Position numbers and translations under genes: made by a program. A DNA stretch of 64,000 nucleotides from Tropicibacter sp. Alg240-R139 (GTDB lineage Bacteria; Pseudomonadota; Alphaproteobacteria; Rhodobacterales; Rhodobacteraceae), in assembly GCF_900537075.1 (NCBI RefSeq), contig NZ_UNRA01000006.1:124001-188000 (forward strand), written 5' to 3'. Position 1 is the stretch's first letter. Every line of letters begins with the position of its first letter. Of the stretch, positions 51,056-61,089 are shown one piece after another. A model generated the notes under the pieces. It did not search any database. It was not told the DNA's origin and saw only the letters and a program-made list of their open reading frames with translations.

Positions 51056-54000
51056 ATGGCTGCGCAGGCTGGTTTGGACAAGGAATCACCAAGGGCCCGC
51101 CATTTGCGCTTTTCCAAACTCCGACTGACCGGCTTTAAAAGCTTTGTCGATCCGACCGATCTGATCATCGCGGACGGGTTGACCGGAGTCGTGGGACCGA
51201 ACGGCTGCGGCAAGTCCAACCTGCTGGAAGCATTGCGGTGGGTGATGGGTGAAAACCGCCCCAAGGCGATGCGTGGCGGCGGGATGGAGGATGTGATCTT
51301 TGCCGGGGCTGCAACCCGGCCCGCGCGCAATTTTGCCGAAGTTTCCTTGATCATGGACAATTCCGAACGGTTGGCGCCGTCGGGGTTCAACGACAGCGAC
51401 CAGTTGGAGATCATTCGCCGGATCACCCGCGATGCGGGCAGCGCCTATAAAACCAACGGTAAAGACGTGCGCGCGCGCGATGTGCAGATGCTGTTTGCTG
51501 ATGCGTCGACGGGCGCGCATTCCCCTGCATTGGTACGGCAGGGGCAGATTTCGGAGCTGATCAACGCCAAGCCCAAGGCGCGTCGGCGTATTCTGGAAGA
51601 GGCGGCGGGGATCTCGGGGCTCTATCAGCGGCGGCATGAGGCCGAGTTGAAGCTGAAGGGGGCCGAAACCAACCTGACCCGCGTCGACGACGTTTTGGAG
51701 CAATTGGCGGCACAGTTATCGCAATTGGCGCGCCAAGCCCGGCAGGCGGCGCGGTACCGCGAGATTGGCACGTTGCTGCGGCAAGCCGAGGGGATGTTGC
51801 TCTATCGTCGTTGGAAAGAAGCCGACGAGGCGCGGTTGAGCGCCGAAGAGGTGCTGCGTGGGCGCACGACCGAGGCGGCCCAAGCCGAAGCAATGGCACG
51901 GGCTGCGGCCAAGGCGCGATCCACATCGGAAGAGGCCTTGCCGCCGTTGCGCGAAGAAGAGGCGATTGCGGCGGCGGTCCTGCAACGAATGCAAGTCGAG
52001 CGCGACGCGTTGAGTGATCAGGAGGCCCGTGCGCGTCAAACGATTGAAACGCTGACGGCACGGATCAACCAGCTGGGCCAGGACATTGAACGTGAGACCG
52101 GGTTGAACCGTGATGCGGGAGACACGATCGAACGGCTGGAATGGGAAGCCCGCGAGCTGGCCAAGGCCAGCGACGGGCAGACCGACAAGCTGGCCGAAGC
52201 CGCAGAGATTGCGCGCGAGGCCGCGAGCGTTTTGCAAGAGCGCGAGGATCACCTGTCACAGATGACCGAAGACGTGGCCCGTCTGGCGGCGCGGCATCAG
52301 TCGGCGCAGCGTCTGGTCGATGACAGTCGCAAGACGCTGGACCGGTCCGAGGGGGAAGAGGCCCGCGCTCGCGATGCGATGAACGAGGCCGAAATGGCCT
52401 TGGAGCGGTCGGTCGATGCTTACGGAGAAGCTCTGGACGCCGAGGAAGAGGCGAGCGAAGCGGCCGAGGCTGCTGAGGAGGCTTTGGAAGCAGCGGATGA
52501 ATTGCGCAATGACACGCAGGCCCGCGAGAGCGAGGCGCGCGCGCAACGGTCCGAGGCCGAGGGCGAAGTGGGTGCGATCCGGGCTGAGACTACGGCGCTG
52601 GCCAAGCTGGTTGCGCGGGACACGGCCGAGGGCGGGCAGGTGATGGACTTGCTGCGCGTAGCACCGGGGTATGAGAAAGCCCTGGGGGCCGCGCTGTCAG
52701 ATGATCTGCGTGCACCGTTGGCCGAGGATGAAGGCCCGTCTGGCTGGGTGAAAGTGCCGGGGTATGACGCGGATCAGGCGTTGCCTGCAGGGGCGGAACC
52801 GTTGGCGCTGCATGTGTCCGGGCCGGATCGTCTGAGCCGCCGGATCGCGCAGATCGGAATTGTCAGCGCGGAGACTGGTGGGCGGTTGCAGGCCGCTCTG
52901 AAATCCGGTCAGCGGCTGGTTTCGCGCGAAGGCGATCTGTGGCGGTGGGACGGCTACCGGGCTTGGGCCGAAGATGCACCAAGTGCCGCGGCGATGCGGC
53001 TGGAGCAGCTCAACCGGCTGGAGGCTTTGAAGCAGGAGCTGGAGCGGGTGAGCGCCCGTGCTGATGGGGCCAGAGCTGCGCATGAGGCGCTGTCGCAACA
53101 GCTGGCTGATGTGACCGAAGCCGACCGTCGCGCGCGAGAGGCCCGCCGGGCCGCCGATCAGCGTGTGGCCGAAGCGGCGCGGGCGCTGTCCAAGTCCGAG
53201 GCAGACCGCAATCTGGCGCAGGGACGGTTGGAGACCTTGGGGCTGGCGGTGGACCGGCACAAAGAGGATGCAATGGCTGCGCGGGTGCAGATGCGTGAAG
53301 CCGAGAAATCACGAACTGAACTGGGCGATCTGGATACAGCACGCCAGCAGGTCGAGGACATCAAGCAAACGGTCGAAGCGGCGCGCATCACCATGCTGAC
53401 TCATCGCTCAGCCCATGACGAGCTGCGGCGTGAGGGCGATGCGCGCACCAAGCGCTCGCAAGAGGTGACCAAGGACATAAGCGGCTGGCGGCATCGGCTG
53501 GAGACGGCCGAAAAGAGGATCGCCGAGCTTGTCGAGCGTAAGGCAGCGTCCGAGGAAGATCTGGCCGAGGCGATGTCTGTGCCCGGCGAAATTGCCGAGG
53601 CGCGCGAAGAACTGGCGGAACAGTCCGAGGCTGCCGAAGAACGCCGCAAGGCCGCTGCGGATGCTCTGGCCGTTGGCGAGACGACCCATCGCGAGGCGAT
53701 GCTGGCCGAGCGCGAGTCTGAGCGGCTGGCATCCGAGGCACGCGAGGCGAGGGCTGCGGCAGAGGCGCGGGCCGAGGCTGCTCGAGAGACCGTCGTGGCG
53801 GCGGCGGAACGGATTGCCGAGGATCAGCAACTGACCCCGAACCAACTCCTCAACGAGTTGGATGTGGATCCCGACAGGATGCCCAATGCCGAGACATTGG
53901 AAGCAGAAGTCAACCGTCACAAGAGACAGCGCGATGCCATGGGCGCGGTGAACCTGCGCGCCGAGGAAGACGCGCGCGAGGTACAGGAAGAGCACGACAC

Positions 54001-54559
54001 GCTGGCGGCTGAAAAGGCCGATCTGGAAGAGGCGATCAAGACCCTGCGCAACGGCATTTCCAGCCTGAACCGCGAGGGGCGCGAACGTCTGTTGACCGCG
54101 TTCGAGCAGGTGAATTCGAACTTTGCCATGCTGTTCAAGCACCTTTTTGGCGGCGGCGAGGCCAATCTGGTGATGGTCGAAAGCGAAGACCCGCTGGATG
54201 CGGGGCTGGAGATTATGTGTCAGCCGCCGGGCAAGAAGCTGTCGACGCTGTCTCTGCTGTCCGGCGGCGAGCAGACGCTGACCGCGATGGCGCTGATTTT
54301 TGCGGTGTTTTTGGCCAATCCGGCGCCGATTTGTGTGCTGGACGAGGTTGACGCACCATTGGACGACGCCAACGTCACGCGCTTTTGTGATCTGCTGGAC
54401 GAGATGTGCCGTCAGACCGACACCCGGTTCCTGATTATCACCCACCATGCGGTGACAATGGCACGGATGGATCGTCTGTTTGGGGTGACCATGCAGGAGC
54501 AGGGCGTAAGCCAGTTGGTGTCAGTTGATCTGAAGAAAGCGGAATCTCTGGTGGCCTGA
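51056..54559 (+). CDS. smc: Chromosome segregation ATPase SMC
   Basis: 1167 residues (ATG 51056 after AGGT; a TTG at 51104 that gives the family's usual RFSKLRLTGFKSF start is an alternative). Walker A is VVGPNGCGKSNLLEALRW; the Q-loop/hinge-proximal RQGQISELINAKPKARRRIL follows. Long coiled-coil arms enclose a hinge near residues 530-640 (GQVMDLLRVAPGYEKALGAA, GWVKVPGYDADQALPAGAEP). The C-terminal head has LSLLSGGEQTLTAMAL and Walker B PICVLDEVDAPLDD. SMC with ScpAB compacts and segregates chromosomes. Confidence 0.94.
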   Translation: MAAQAGLDKESPRARHLRFSKLRLTGFKSFVDPTDLIIADGLTGVVGPNGCGKSNLLEALRWVMGENRPKAMRGGGMEDVIFAGAATRPARNFAEVSLIMDNSERLAPSGFNDSDQLEIIRRITRDAGSAYKTNGKDVRARDVQMLFADASTGAHSPALVRQGQISELINAKPKARRRILEEAAGISGLYQRRHEAELKLKGAETNLTRVDDVLEQLAAQLSQLARQARQAARYREIGTLLRQAEGMLLYRRWKEADEARLSAEEVLRGRTTEAAQAEAMARAAAKARSTSEEALPPLREEEAIAAAVLQRMQVERDALSDQEARARQTIETLTARINQLGQDIERETGLNRDAGDTIERLEWEARELAKASDGQTDKLAEAAEIAREAASVLQEREDHLSQMTEDVARLAARHQSAQRLVDDSRKTLDRSEGEEARARDAMNEAEMALERSVDAYGEALDAEEEASEAAEAAEEALEAADELRNDTQARESEARAQRSEAEGEVGAIRAETTALAKLVARDTAEGGQVMDLLRVAPGYEKALGAALSDDLRAPLAEDEGPSGWVKVPGYDADQALPAGAEPLALHVSGPDRLSRRIAQIGIVSAETGGRLQAALKSGQRLVSREGDLWRWDGYRAWAEDAPSAAAMRLEQLNRLEALKQELERVSARADGARAAHEALSQQLADVTEADRRAREARRAADQRVAEAARALSKSEADRNLAQGRLETLGLAVDRHKEDAMAARVQMREAEKSRTELGDLDTARQQVEDIKQTVEAARITMLTHRSAHDELRREGDARTKRSQEVTKDISGWRHRLETAEKRIAELVERKAASEEDLAEAMSVPGEIAEAREELAEQSEAAEERRKAAADALAVGETTHREAMLAERESERLASEAREARAAAEARAEAARETVVAAAERIAEDQQLTPNQLLNELDVDPDRMPNAETLEAEVNRHKRQRDAMGAVNLRAEEDAREVQEEHDTLAAEKADLEEAIKTLRNGISSLNREGRERLLTAFEQVNSNFAMLFKHLFGGGEANLVMVESEDPLDAGLEIMCQPPGKKLSTLSLLSGGEQTLTAMALIFAVFLANPAPICVLDEVDAPLDDANVTRFCDLLDEMCRQTDTRFLIITHHAVTMARMDRLFGVTMQEQGVSQLVSVDLKKAESLVA

Positions 54560-54605
54560 TCACGCATTGGTAGAAAAACCACATCTTCTCTGTTACGCTG
54601 CCAAT

Positions 54606-54983
54606 ATGCGTGTTGTTTATGCCTTTGTTATCATTGTCTTGGCGAGCCCGGCCCTTGCGGATGAATTGGCATTGTGGCGCATTGGGGCGTCACGTTTCGG
54701 AACTGATTTTGCAACCGAAGGCAGCACAGTGTCCGGTTTGCAACAGATGCAATATGAACGGGATGAAGGCGGCCTGGACGGAGGCGAGCTTGCGGATCGT
54801 TTTGGGGATGGCGTGTCGGTGGGGGAGAACGTCAAACTCCATTGGAAAGGCCATATCTGCGTTAACCTGCGCAGCCAGCCGGGAGAGTGCGACGTCCAGA
54901 TCGACAAGGATGAGGTGAAATTGGTGCGCCGCCAGAACAAAGGGCGTCTGCCATTGATTTTCGAGTTTGGCATCCGCCCCTGA
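54606..54983 (+). CDS. Small exported protein
   Basis: 125 residues with signal peptide MRVVYAFVIIVLASPALADE (cleavage near residue 19). Mature part: LALWRIGASRFGTDFATEGS, LHWKGHICVNLRSQPGECDV (two cysteines) and RLPLIFEFGIRP. No domain recognised. It lies 46 bases after smc and 55 bases before a second short exported protein. Confidence 0.68.
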   Translation: MRVVYAFVIIVLASPALADELALWRIGASRFGTDFATEGSTVSGLQQMQYERDEGGLDGGELADRFGDGVSVGENVKLHWKGHICVNLRSQPGECDVQIDKDEVKLVRRQNKGRLPLIFEFGIRP

Positions 54984-55038
54984 TCGCTTCACCGCAACGT
55001 GATTCCCATTGTGGCAAAGGGCACGGCAAGATCGGCCT

Positions 55039-55404
55039 ATGCGATATCTCTTGATCTTTCTGTTGGTGGCTGGACCTGTGACTGCAGCGGAGTGGGCCTT
55101 GCGTGATGGGGATGTTCCGTTGACGCAAGCCGAACTGGGGGCGTTAGAGGGGCGAGTGCTGACGTTCTATGATGACGGTCAATCCCTGTATTCCGCGGGG
55201 GGCGCTTATTCGTACACCTATGCTGCTGACAATGGCGGAGGGACAGCATTTGGCACCTTTGCTGTGGCCGCAGATGGCAGTATTTGTACGGATTTCCGAA
55301 ATGGCTTTCGACGGTGCGATCTGTTTGTGCACAGCAGTGGGCGGCTGGTACTGATCAACGAAAAAGGCGAGCGGTATCCTGTGCGACCTGAGCCGAATGA
55401 TTGA
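55039..55404 (+). CDS. Small exported protein, HdeA-like size, unknown family
   Basis: 121 residues. MRYLLIFLLVAGPVTAAEWA is a signal peptide. The mature part (GDVPLTQAELGALEGRVLTF, YDDGQSLYSAGGAYSYTYAA, GSICTDFRNGFRRCDLFVHS) has two cysteines 10 residues apart and reads like the small beta-barrel proteins common in roseobacters. A repeat element follows. Confidence 0.68.
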   Translation: MRYLLIFLLVAGPVTAAEWALRDGDVPLTQAELGALEGRVLTFYDDGQSLYSAGGAYSYTYAADNGGGTAFGTFAVAADGSICTDFRNGFRRCDLFVHSSGRLVLINEKGERYPVRPEPND

Positions 55405-55421
55405 TACAGCAGGCCCGGGGG

Positions 55422-55637
55422 GCTCCCGCACCCGAGCGATCCCGACTTCGTCGGCATCGCTAGCGGCTTTGGGCCGGGCGCCGGGCAAAGCCCGGCGCGG
55501 GCTCGCGTGAGGCCAGCGTTTCGTGAGCCGTCGAACTCGCATCTCCGGTTGCACTAATGCACCAACCGCCGAGCGAAGCGAGGCCCGGCCCAACGGGAGG
55601 CGGTGTTCCGCCAGGAACGCCACCGACGGGCGGGAGC
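55422..55637 (+). repeat. Dispersed GC-rich repeat, long copy
   Basis: Starts GCTCCCGCACCCGAGCGATC and ends CGACGGGCGGGAGC, so its ends are inverted repeats. Inside are module A (CTAGCGGCTTTGGGCCGGGC) and module B (GAGGCCCGGCCCAACGGGAG), with further self-complementary stretches such as GCCGGGCAAAGCCCGGC. 216 bases. Confidence 0.8.
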
Positions 55638-55662
55638 GCTCCCTCGACGGGCCATAGTAACG

Positions 55663-56826
55663 CTAGAGACGTCCCAGCAGCTTCGGAGTTGGCCAGGCGT
55701 CGGCGGGCAGTCCCAGGCGGGCCTGTTCGGCCTGCACGGCGGCGCGGGTGCCTGCACCCAGGATGCCGTCGATCTTGCCTACGTCATGGCCGCGGGCTTG
55801 CAACTTGCGTTGTAGTTGTTTCATCTGGGCACCGTTCAGCCCCTGATCCGGGGTGCCTGCATCATAGATTTGCGCGCCCTCAAGCCGGGTGGCGAAATAG
55901 GCTGCGGTCAGGACATAGACAAAGCTTTGGTTCCATTCGAAGTAGACGTCGAAGTTCGGATAGGCGAGGAAAGCCGGTCCTTTGTGCCCCTGCGGCAGGA
56001 TTAGCGAGGCGGGCAGGTTTGCCGGCGAACCAGCGCGCGCCTGAACGCCCATGGCCTGCCACTCTGACACCGGGCGCGCTTTGCCAGGGCCGCTCAGCGA
56101 CCAGTCCATATTGGCGGGTAAAGTAACTTCTTGCAGCCAGGGCTGTCCTGCTGTCCAGCCCAGGTGCGATAGCATCTTGCCGCCCGAGGTCAGCGCGTCA
56201 GGGGCCGAAGTTTTGAGCGACACGGTGCCGTCGCCGTCTGCATCCACGCCGTTTTCCAAGATGTCGCGGGGCAGCATCTGCACCATGCCGATTTCACCGG
56301 CCCAGGCCCCTGTGGTGCGGGCCGGGTCGAAACCACCCTGCGCGTACAGTTCGAGCGCAGCAAAAATCTGTGGTCGAAACAGATCGGGGCGGCGGCAATC
56401 ATGGGCCAGCGTCACCAGGGCGTTGCGGGTGTTGAAATCGCCCTGAAACGATCCGTAGTCGGTTTCAAACGCCCAGAACGCCAGAAGAACACCGCGCGAA
56501 ATGCCATATTGCGCTTCGATCCGGTCAAAGACGGCGTCGTATTTCTTGGCCATCGCGCGGCCTCGGTCGATGCGACTTTGCGAGATCAGGCGGCGCGAGA
56601 ACTCGATGAAGGGTTTCTGGAAAACGCCCTGAGCCCGGTCGGCGCGCAGGACTTTTTGATCCTGGGACACGCCCTGGAAGAATTGGTCAGTCGCTGCGGC
56701 GTCATGGCCATTGGCGACAGCCTGGGATTTGAGGCCGGATACGAAGCTGTTGAACGATCCGCCGCATTGGGCGTGGGCCGCGTCGGGCAGCAGAATGAGA
56801 GCAGCCAGAAGGTGGGAAATTTTCAT
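55663..56826 (-). CDS. Lytic murein transglycosylase (MltB family)
   Basis: 387 residues from ATG 56826. A signal peptide (MKISHLLAALILLPDAAHAQ) precedes the SLT/MltB domain: FIEFSRRLISQSRIDRGRAM, VLLAFWAFETDYGSFQGDFN (with the catalytic Glu), and GAWAGEIGMVQMLPRDILEN. A C-terminal peptidoglycan-binding domain (AQMKQLQRKLQARGHDVGKI, DGILGAGTRAAVQAEQARLG) follows. It cuts glycan strands in the periplasm. Confidence 0.9.
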   Translation of the reverse strand: MKISHLLAALILLPDAAHAQCGGSFNSFVSGLKSQAVANGHDAAATDQFFQGVSQDQKVLRADRAQGVFQKPFIEFSRRLISQSRIDRGRAMAKKYDAVFDRIEAQYGISRGVLLAFWAFETDYGSFQGDFNTRNALVTLAHDCRRPDLFRPQIFAALELYAQGGFDPARTTGAWAGEIGMVQMLPRDILENGVDADGDGTVSLKTSAPDALTSGGKMLSHLGWTAGQPWLQEVTLPANMDWSLSGPGKARPVSEWQAMGVQARAGSPANLPASLILPQGHKGPAFLAYPNFDVYFEWNQSFVYVLTAAYFATRLEGAQIYDAGTPDQGLNGAQMKQLQRKLQARGHDVGKIDGILGAGTRAAVQAEQARLGLPADAWPTPKLLGRL

Positions 56827-56855
56827 GCAATCAAAAAGTCCAAAGGATGTTTGGA

Positions 56856-57773
56856 TTAGACTATCAGCATCACCACAAGGCAGGCAATCACCAGTCCCAG
56901 GCACAGCGCCCAAACCTGCCAGAGCATGGTGGCAGCGCGCTCGACCTCGCGCGCGCCGATGTCTTCACGCGCGCCCTCGTTGACCCAGGCAAGGTGGCGG
57001 ATCTGGCCGTGATAGCTGCGCGGACCTGCCAGCGCGACGTTCAGCGCACGGGCCATGGCGGCTTCGGGCCAGCCAGCGTTGGGCGAGATGTGGCGTTGGG
57101 CGTCTTCGATAATCTCGCCTGTCTTAGACCATTGGTTGGACAGGACCACGATCAGCAGTCCGGTCAGCCGGGCGGGGATCAGGTTCAGCAGATCGTCAAA
57201 CCGGGCCGAAGCCCAGCCGTAGTGCAGGAAACGGTCGTTTCGGTAGCCAACCATACTGTCGGCTGTGTTGATCACCTTGTACATCAGCAGTCCTGGCAGG
57301 CCAGCAACCAGGAACCAGAAGGCGGGCGCCACAACTCCGTCGCTCAGATTTTCGGATGCGCTTTCGATGGCAGAGCGGGCCACTTGCGGGCCCGTCATCT
57401 CACCGGTATCGCGGCTGACAATGCGCGAGACCATGTGGCGGGCGTCGGTCACCGACAGGCGTAGGGCGTCAGCCACATCCTGCACATGCTGGATCAGAGA
57501 TCTATGCGCCAACAGGATGGCGCAGCACAGGATTTCGACCACCGGGCCAAAAGCGGCAAGCAGCGCGCCCAGACCCCAAGCGCCAAGCGTCAGGACAATG
57601 ACCGCGAATGTGCCTTTGATGCGGCGGTTATCGCCGGTGTTAAGGCGACGTTCCAGCCAGCCCACACAGTCGCCCATCAACACGGCAGGGTGGCGCATAC
57701 GGGACCACAGCCAGTCGGGTTCACCCAGAGCGGCATCCAGCAACATGGCCGAGGCAAGGACAAAGGGTGTCAT
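56856..57773 (-). CDS. Adenosylcobinamide-phosphate synthase CbiB/CobD
   Basis: 305 residues, multi-span membrane protein. [49 protein letters not shown]-like [40 protein letters not shown] and [20 protein letters not shown] are the family signature. It attaches aminopropanol or its phosphate to the corrin side chain. Its stop is near the MltB start; its start overlaps cobC by ATGA. Confidence 0.92.
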   Translation of the reverse strand: MTPFVLASAMLLDAALGEPDWLWSRMRHPAVLMGDCVGWLERRLNTGDNRRIKGTFAVIVLTLGAWGLGALLAAFGPVVEILCCAILLAHRSLIQHVQDVADALRLSVTDARHMVSRIVSRDTGEMTGPQVARSAIESASENLSDGVVAPAFWFLVAGLPGLLMYKVINTADSMVGYRNDRFLHYGWASARFDDLLNLIPARLTGLLIVVLSNQWSKTGEIIEDAQRHISPNAGWPEAAMARALNVALAGPRSYHGQIRHLAWVNEGAREDIGAREVERAATMLWQVWALCLGLVIACLVVMLIV

Positions 57774-58735
57774 AAGGCGCGCTCCAACTGCGCCCAGCGG
57801 TCCGCGGGCGGCAGGCCGAGGCGCAGGAACGTGTCCGAGTATGGGAAGACGCGGCTCCAGATGTGGTGCTCGGCCAGTTGGGCCTGCCAGGCTTTGGCGT
57901 CATCCACATGATAGAGGCGAAACAGTGAGGTGCCACCGGCAATGGAGGCCCCTTTGGCGGTCATCATCGTATCCAGCCGTTCGGCATCGCAGGCCAGCTG
58001 AATGCGGGTTGCTTCGGCCCATGCCAGATCGTGCAAGGCTTGGGTGCCCACGCGCAGGGCCGGCCCTGACACCGCCCAGGGGCCCGTCAGGTCGTTCAGG
58101 CGCGCGATGATGTCCGGGCGGGCGATCGCAAACCCAAGCCGCAAGCCTGCCAGCCCCCAGAACTTGCCAAAACTTTTCAGGACAACCGTATTGGGGGCTT
58201 CGGCCAGGTGGATCAGGCTCGCCTCGGGTGTAACGTCGCAAAAGCTCTCGTCGATCACGGTCAGTTCGTGGCCTGTGGCGTCATCTTGGCTCCAGAGCCG
58301 CCCGTCAGGGTTGTTGGGGTGGACCAGAACGCGGGCTTGGGCCGGGGATTGGTCGGTGACTTGCCAGCCTTGGGCTGAAAACGCAGCAGCGTGTTCGTTA
58401 TAGGTCGGCGGTGTGATCTCGACCCGCGCGGCTTGCACCAACACAGGCAGGCGAGCGATTAGGGCGGACGCGCCGGGCGCAGGCAAAATAGCGGCGCCAT
58501 GGGGCGCATTCCAAAAGGTGCGGGCGGCATCGACCAACCCCTCGAACGCGTCATGGTCAGGCAGAGCCGCCCAATCCTGTGCGGTCAGCCCCTGAACCGG
58601 GAAAGGCGCAGGGTTGATGCCTGTGGACAGGTCGACCCAATCCTGTGGCGCGCCGCCGAACTGTTGACGGGCCGCCGCAAGGCCGCCGCCGTGGTCGCGT
58701 TTGGCACGCGGGTTTATGTCTATAAGTTCTGCCAT
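57770..58735 (-). CDS. cobC: Threonine-phosphate decarboxylase CobC
   Basis: 321 residues from ATG 58735. [83 protein letters not shown] and the PLP lysine in [20 protein letters not shown] are typical. It makes (R)-1-aminopropan-2-ol phosphate for CbiB, its ATGA-coupled neighbour. Called CobC in alphaproteobacteria, CobD in Salmonella. Confidence 0.92.
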   Translation of the reverse strand: MAELIDINPRAKRDHGGGLAAARQQFGGAPQDWVDLSTGINPAPFPVQGLTAQDWAALPDHDAFEGLVDAARTFWNAPHGAAILPAPGASALIARLPVLVQAARVEITPPTYNEHAAAFSAQGWQVTDQSPAQARVLVHPNNPDGRLWSQDDATGHELTVIDESFCDVTPEASLIHLAEAPNTVVLKSFGKFWGLAGLRLGFAIARPDIIARLNDLTGPWAVSGPALRVGTQALHDLAWAEATRIQLACDAERLDTMMTAKGASIAGGTSLFRLYHVDDAKAWQAQLAEHHIWSRVFPYSDTFLRLGLPPADRWAQLERAL

Positions 58736-58926
58736 GCCACGAGTCCGATTTTGCGGTATGATAGGTTGGATTCGGTTCAAGCGGAAATTCGCCATCTACG
58801 CAAGCGTTGCGCATATTCCTTCAGTCGCATCGCATTGTGTTAAGAGTTTGTTAAGGGAAAAGAAAGATCACGGTTGGAAAGGGGAGAGGCACATAGTCTA
58901 AGAAAAGAACGTGCCCGAAGTCTGCT

Positions 58927-59289
58927 ATGAATGTTCTGATTGTTGAGGGCAATCCGGATTTGGGATTGCTGTGGAAGCGCCATCTTGAACGGCAAGGGGC
59001 TGAGGTGACTCTGGTCAACTCGCAGGAATCGGCGATTCTGGCGTTATACGGGACAGATTTCGAGATCATCGTGCTGGATCTGGTGCTGGAAGGCGGTAGC
59101 GCCCTGGCCGTTGCGGATTTCGCCAGCTATCGCCGCCCCAAGGCGCGGGTCATTTTTGTAACCAACACCAGCTTTTTCTCGGATGGGTCGATTTTTGCCC
59201 ACAGCCCGAACGCCTGCGCCTATGTCCAAAGTGGCACGCCGCCAGAGGATCTGGCGGCGATGGTCGAGCATTACGCAGCCGTGCGTTAA
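58927..59289 (+). CDS. Degenerate single-domain response regulator
   Basis: 120 residues, a receiver domain alone. LIVEGNPDLGLLWKRHLERQ at the N-terminus, the phospho-acceptor region FEIIVLDLVLEGGSALAVAD (Asp about residue 51), and VIFVTNTSFFSDGSIFAHSP. The acidic pair is reduced (VEGN rather than E/D-D) and the conserved Lys-Pro near the C-terminus reads VQSGTPPEDL, so Lys is missing. It may be phosphorylated poorly. No kinase nearby. The stop overlaps the opposite gene by four bases. Confidence 0.83.
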   Translation: MNVLIVEGNPDLGLLWKRHLERQGAEVTLVNSQESAILALYGTDFEIIVLDLVLEGGSALAVADFASYRRPKARVIFVTNTSFFSDGSIFAHSPNACAYVQSGTPPEDLAAMVEHYAAVR

Positions 59290-60260
59290 CCGCGCCCGTG
59301 CGGTTCCAGGTAATCGATTACCGGATTGATCGGCACGATTCGATGTGGGTTCACACTCTCATGGCTATAATGATAATGGCGCACGATGTGGTTCATATTC
59401 ACCGTCTCGGCCACCCCCTGCCACTGATAGAGCTCGCGGGTGTAGGCCCAAAGGTTTGGGTAATCGATGATCCGATTGCGGTTGCACTTGAAATGTAGGT
59501 GATAGACGGGGTCAAAGCGGATCAAGGTGGTGAAAAGGCGCCAGTCGGCCTCGGTCAGAGTGTCCGCCATAAGATAGCGGTTCGTGGTCAGGCGATCCTC
59601 GAGCCAGTCCAGCGTATCAAATAGCGGATGAACAGCAGCGTCATAGGCGGCTTGGCTTGTGGCAAAGCCGGATTTGTAGACGCCATTGTTCAGGGTGTCG
59701 TAGGTGCGAGCGTTTACTTCTTCTATGCTGTCGCGCATCGGCTCTGGCCAGTAGTCATCGGAGTTGCCGGTCAGCCCGTCGAAGGCTGAATTGAACATGC
59801 GAATGATTTCCGAGCTTTCGTTCGAGACAATCGTCTCGCGCTGCTTGTCCCAAAGGATCGGAACGGTCACGCGGCCGGAATAGGCGGGATCTGCTTTGGT
59901 ATAGATCTGATGTGCGTGGCCCAGACCATAGAGGCCGTCGCCAGTTGCACCGTGATCGTCCGCATCAAAGCTCCAGCCTTGGTTGAGCATGTCGGGATGT
60001 ACGGCCGAAACGGTGATGTGATCGCTCAACCCCTTGAGCTGACGAAAGATCAGCGTGCGGTGCGCCCAGGGACAGGCAAAGCTGACGTAGAGGTGGTAGC
60101 GCCCGCTTTCAGCGGCAAAGCCGGATGTGCCGGATGGGCCAGCGCTGCCGTCGGCGGTGATCCAGTTCCGGAACTGTGCTGCGCTGCGTTTGAATGCGCC
60201 GTCGTGGGATTTGGTGTCATACCACTGGTCGTGCCAGGTGCCGTCGATGAGCAAGCCCAT
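59286..60260 (-). CDS. Xi-class glutathione transferase (glutathionyl-hydroquinone reductase)
   Basis: 324 residues, the length of the YqjG/ECM4 family. The catalytic Cys is in YVSFACPWAHRTLIFRQLKG; VPILWDKQRETIVSNESSEI (GSH-binding) and DYWPEPMRDSIEEVNARTYD follow. The C-terminal domain holds TEADWRLFTTLIRFDPVYHL and KCNRNRIIDYPNLWAYTREL. It reduces S-glutathionyl-hydroquinones. Not linked to neighbours. Confidence 0.91.
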   Translation of the reverse strand: MGLLIDGTWHDQWYDTKSHDGAFKRSAAQFRNWITADGSAGPSGTSGFAAESGRYHLYVSFACPWAHRTLIFRQLKGLSDHITVSAVHPDMLNQGWSFDADDHGATGDGLYGLGHAHQIYTKADPAYSGRVTVPILWDKQRETIVSNESSEIIRMFNSAFDGLTGNSDDYWPEPMRDSIEEVNARTYDTLNNGVYKSGFATSQAAYDAAVHPLFDTLDWLEDRLTTNRYLMADTLTEADWRLFTTLIRFDPVYHLHFKCNRNRIIDYPNLWAYTRELYQWQGVAETVNMNHIVRHYHYSHESVNPHRIVPINPVIDYLEPHGRG

Positions 60261-60480
60261 GTGTGATCTCCGATCGTTGTTTGCGATTAACCTAATACGG
60301 CAACTGAAGTTCGCCCATGATCAGGGGCGCGCAAGTTATCTGCATTGCTGCACAACGGGGGAAAGGGCGCGTTGAGGTTTCATGGCAACGCCTTAACTGG
60401 ATTCACAGAGTCATAAAAACTTATCTTGATTTTAACACCATGTCAGCGAGGCTGGTGTTTGTTCGTCTGGAGGAAACGGC

Positions 60481-60834
60481 ATGAGCACTTATGTGTCGAA
60501 AGAGATTAGCGATGGGTTGAATGCGGCCCGAATTGCGAGCCTGAAGAAGGCCAGCCGTCTGCGCGTCGAGATGGGGCAGGAGTATTTCAAGGTTCTGCGC
60601 CTGTGGAAGGATGGCTTTGCGGTAGAGGCTGAAACGACGCCGCGCTTGCGAGGATTGGTCGACCTCTATGATGGGGCGAACCACCTCTATCAATGTCTGA
60701 TCATCGCGATCGAGGACGAGGCTGGCGAGATGCGCTATGAATTCAAGCGCAACACGGTTGCGTCCGACAAGGCCCCGCTGGATTTCTACCGCGAGCCTGA
60801 TGCGCCGATTGCCTTGTTGGGCAAGGACGGCTGA
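60481..60834 (+). CDS. Conserved hypothetical protein
   Basis: 117 residues. GGAGGAAACGGC before the ATG gives a good ribosome site. STYVSKEISDGLNAARIASL, LRVEMGQEYFKVLRLWKDGF (a PilZ-like start), VDLYDGANHLYQCLIIAIED and RYEFKRNTVASDKAPLDFYR form an all-beta/helix mix of a family I know only as unnamed roseobacter proteins. No signal or membrane segment. It lies in a gap between a GST gene and a repeat. Confidence 0.72.
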   Translation: MSTYVSKEISDGLNAARIASLKKASRLRVEMGQEYFKVLRLWKDGFAVEAETTPRLRGLVDLYDGANHLYQCLIIAIEDEAGEMRYEFKRNTVASDKAPLDFYREPDAPIALLGKDG

Positions 60835-60871
60835 ATAGGCCGGTACAGCTGCAATTCAGTTGGAAAGGAGA

Positions 60872-61081
60872 GCTCCCGCACCCGAGCGATCCTGGCTGCG
60901 CCAGCCCCGCTAGCGGCTTTGGGCCGGGCGCCTCGCCTTCGGCACGGCGTGGTTGCGCTAGGTGCCAGTGTTTCGCCCTTGTTCGAATCGGGTAACGCAG
61001 TACGCCAACCGCCGCGCGAAGCGCGGCCCGGCCCAACCGAGAGGAGATGTCCCGTCAGGGGCATCGACGACGGGCGGGAGC
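60872..61081 (+). repeat. Dispersed GC-rich repeat, long copy
   Basis: Same ends as the 55.4 kb copy (GCTCCCGC at 60872-60879, GCGGGAGC at 61074-61081) and the same order of blocks: CGCTAGCGGCTTTGGGCCGG, then a variable middle with GCCTCGCC, then CGGCCCGGCCCAACCGAGAG. 210 bases. Confidence 0.8.
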
Positions 61082-61089
61082 GTTTCGAG

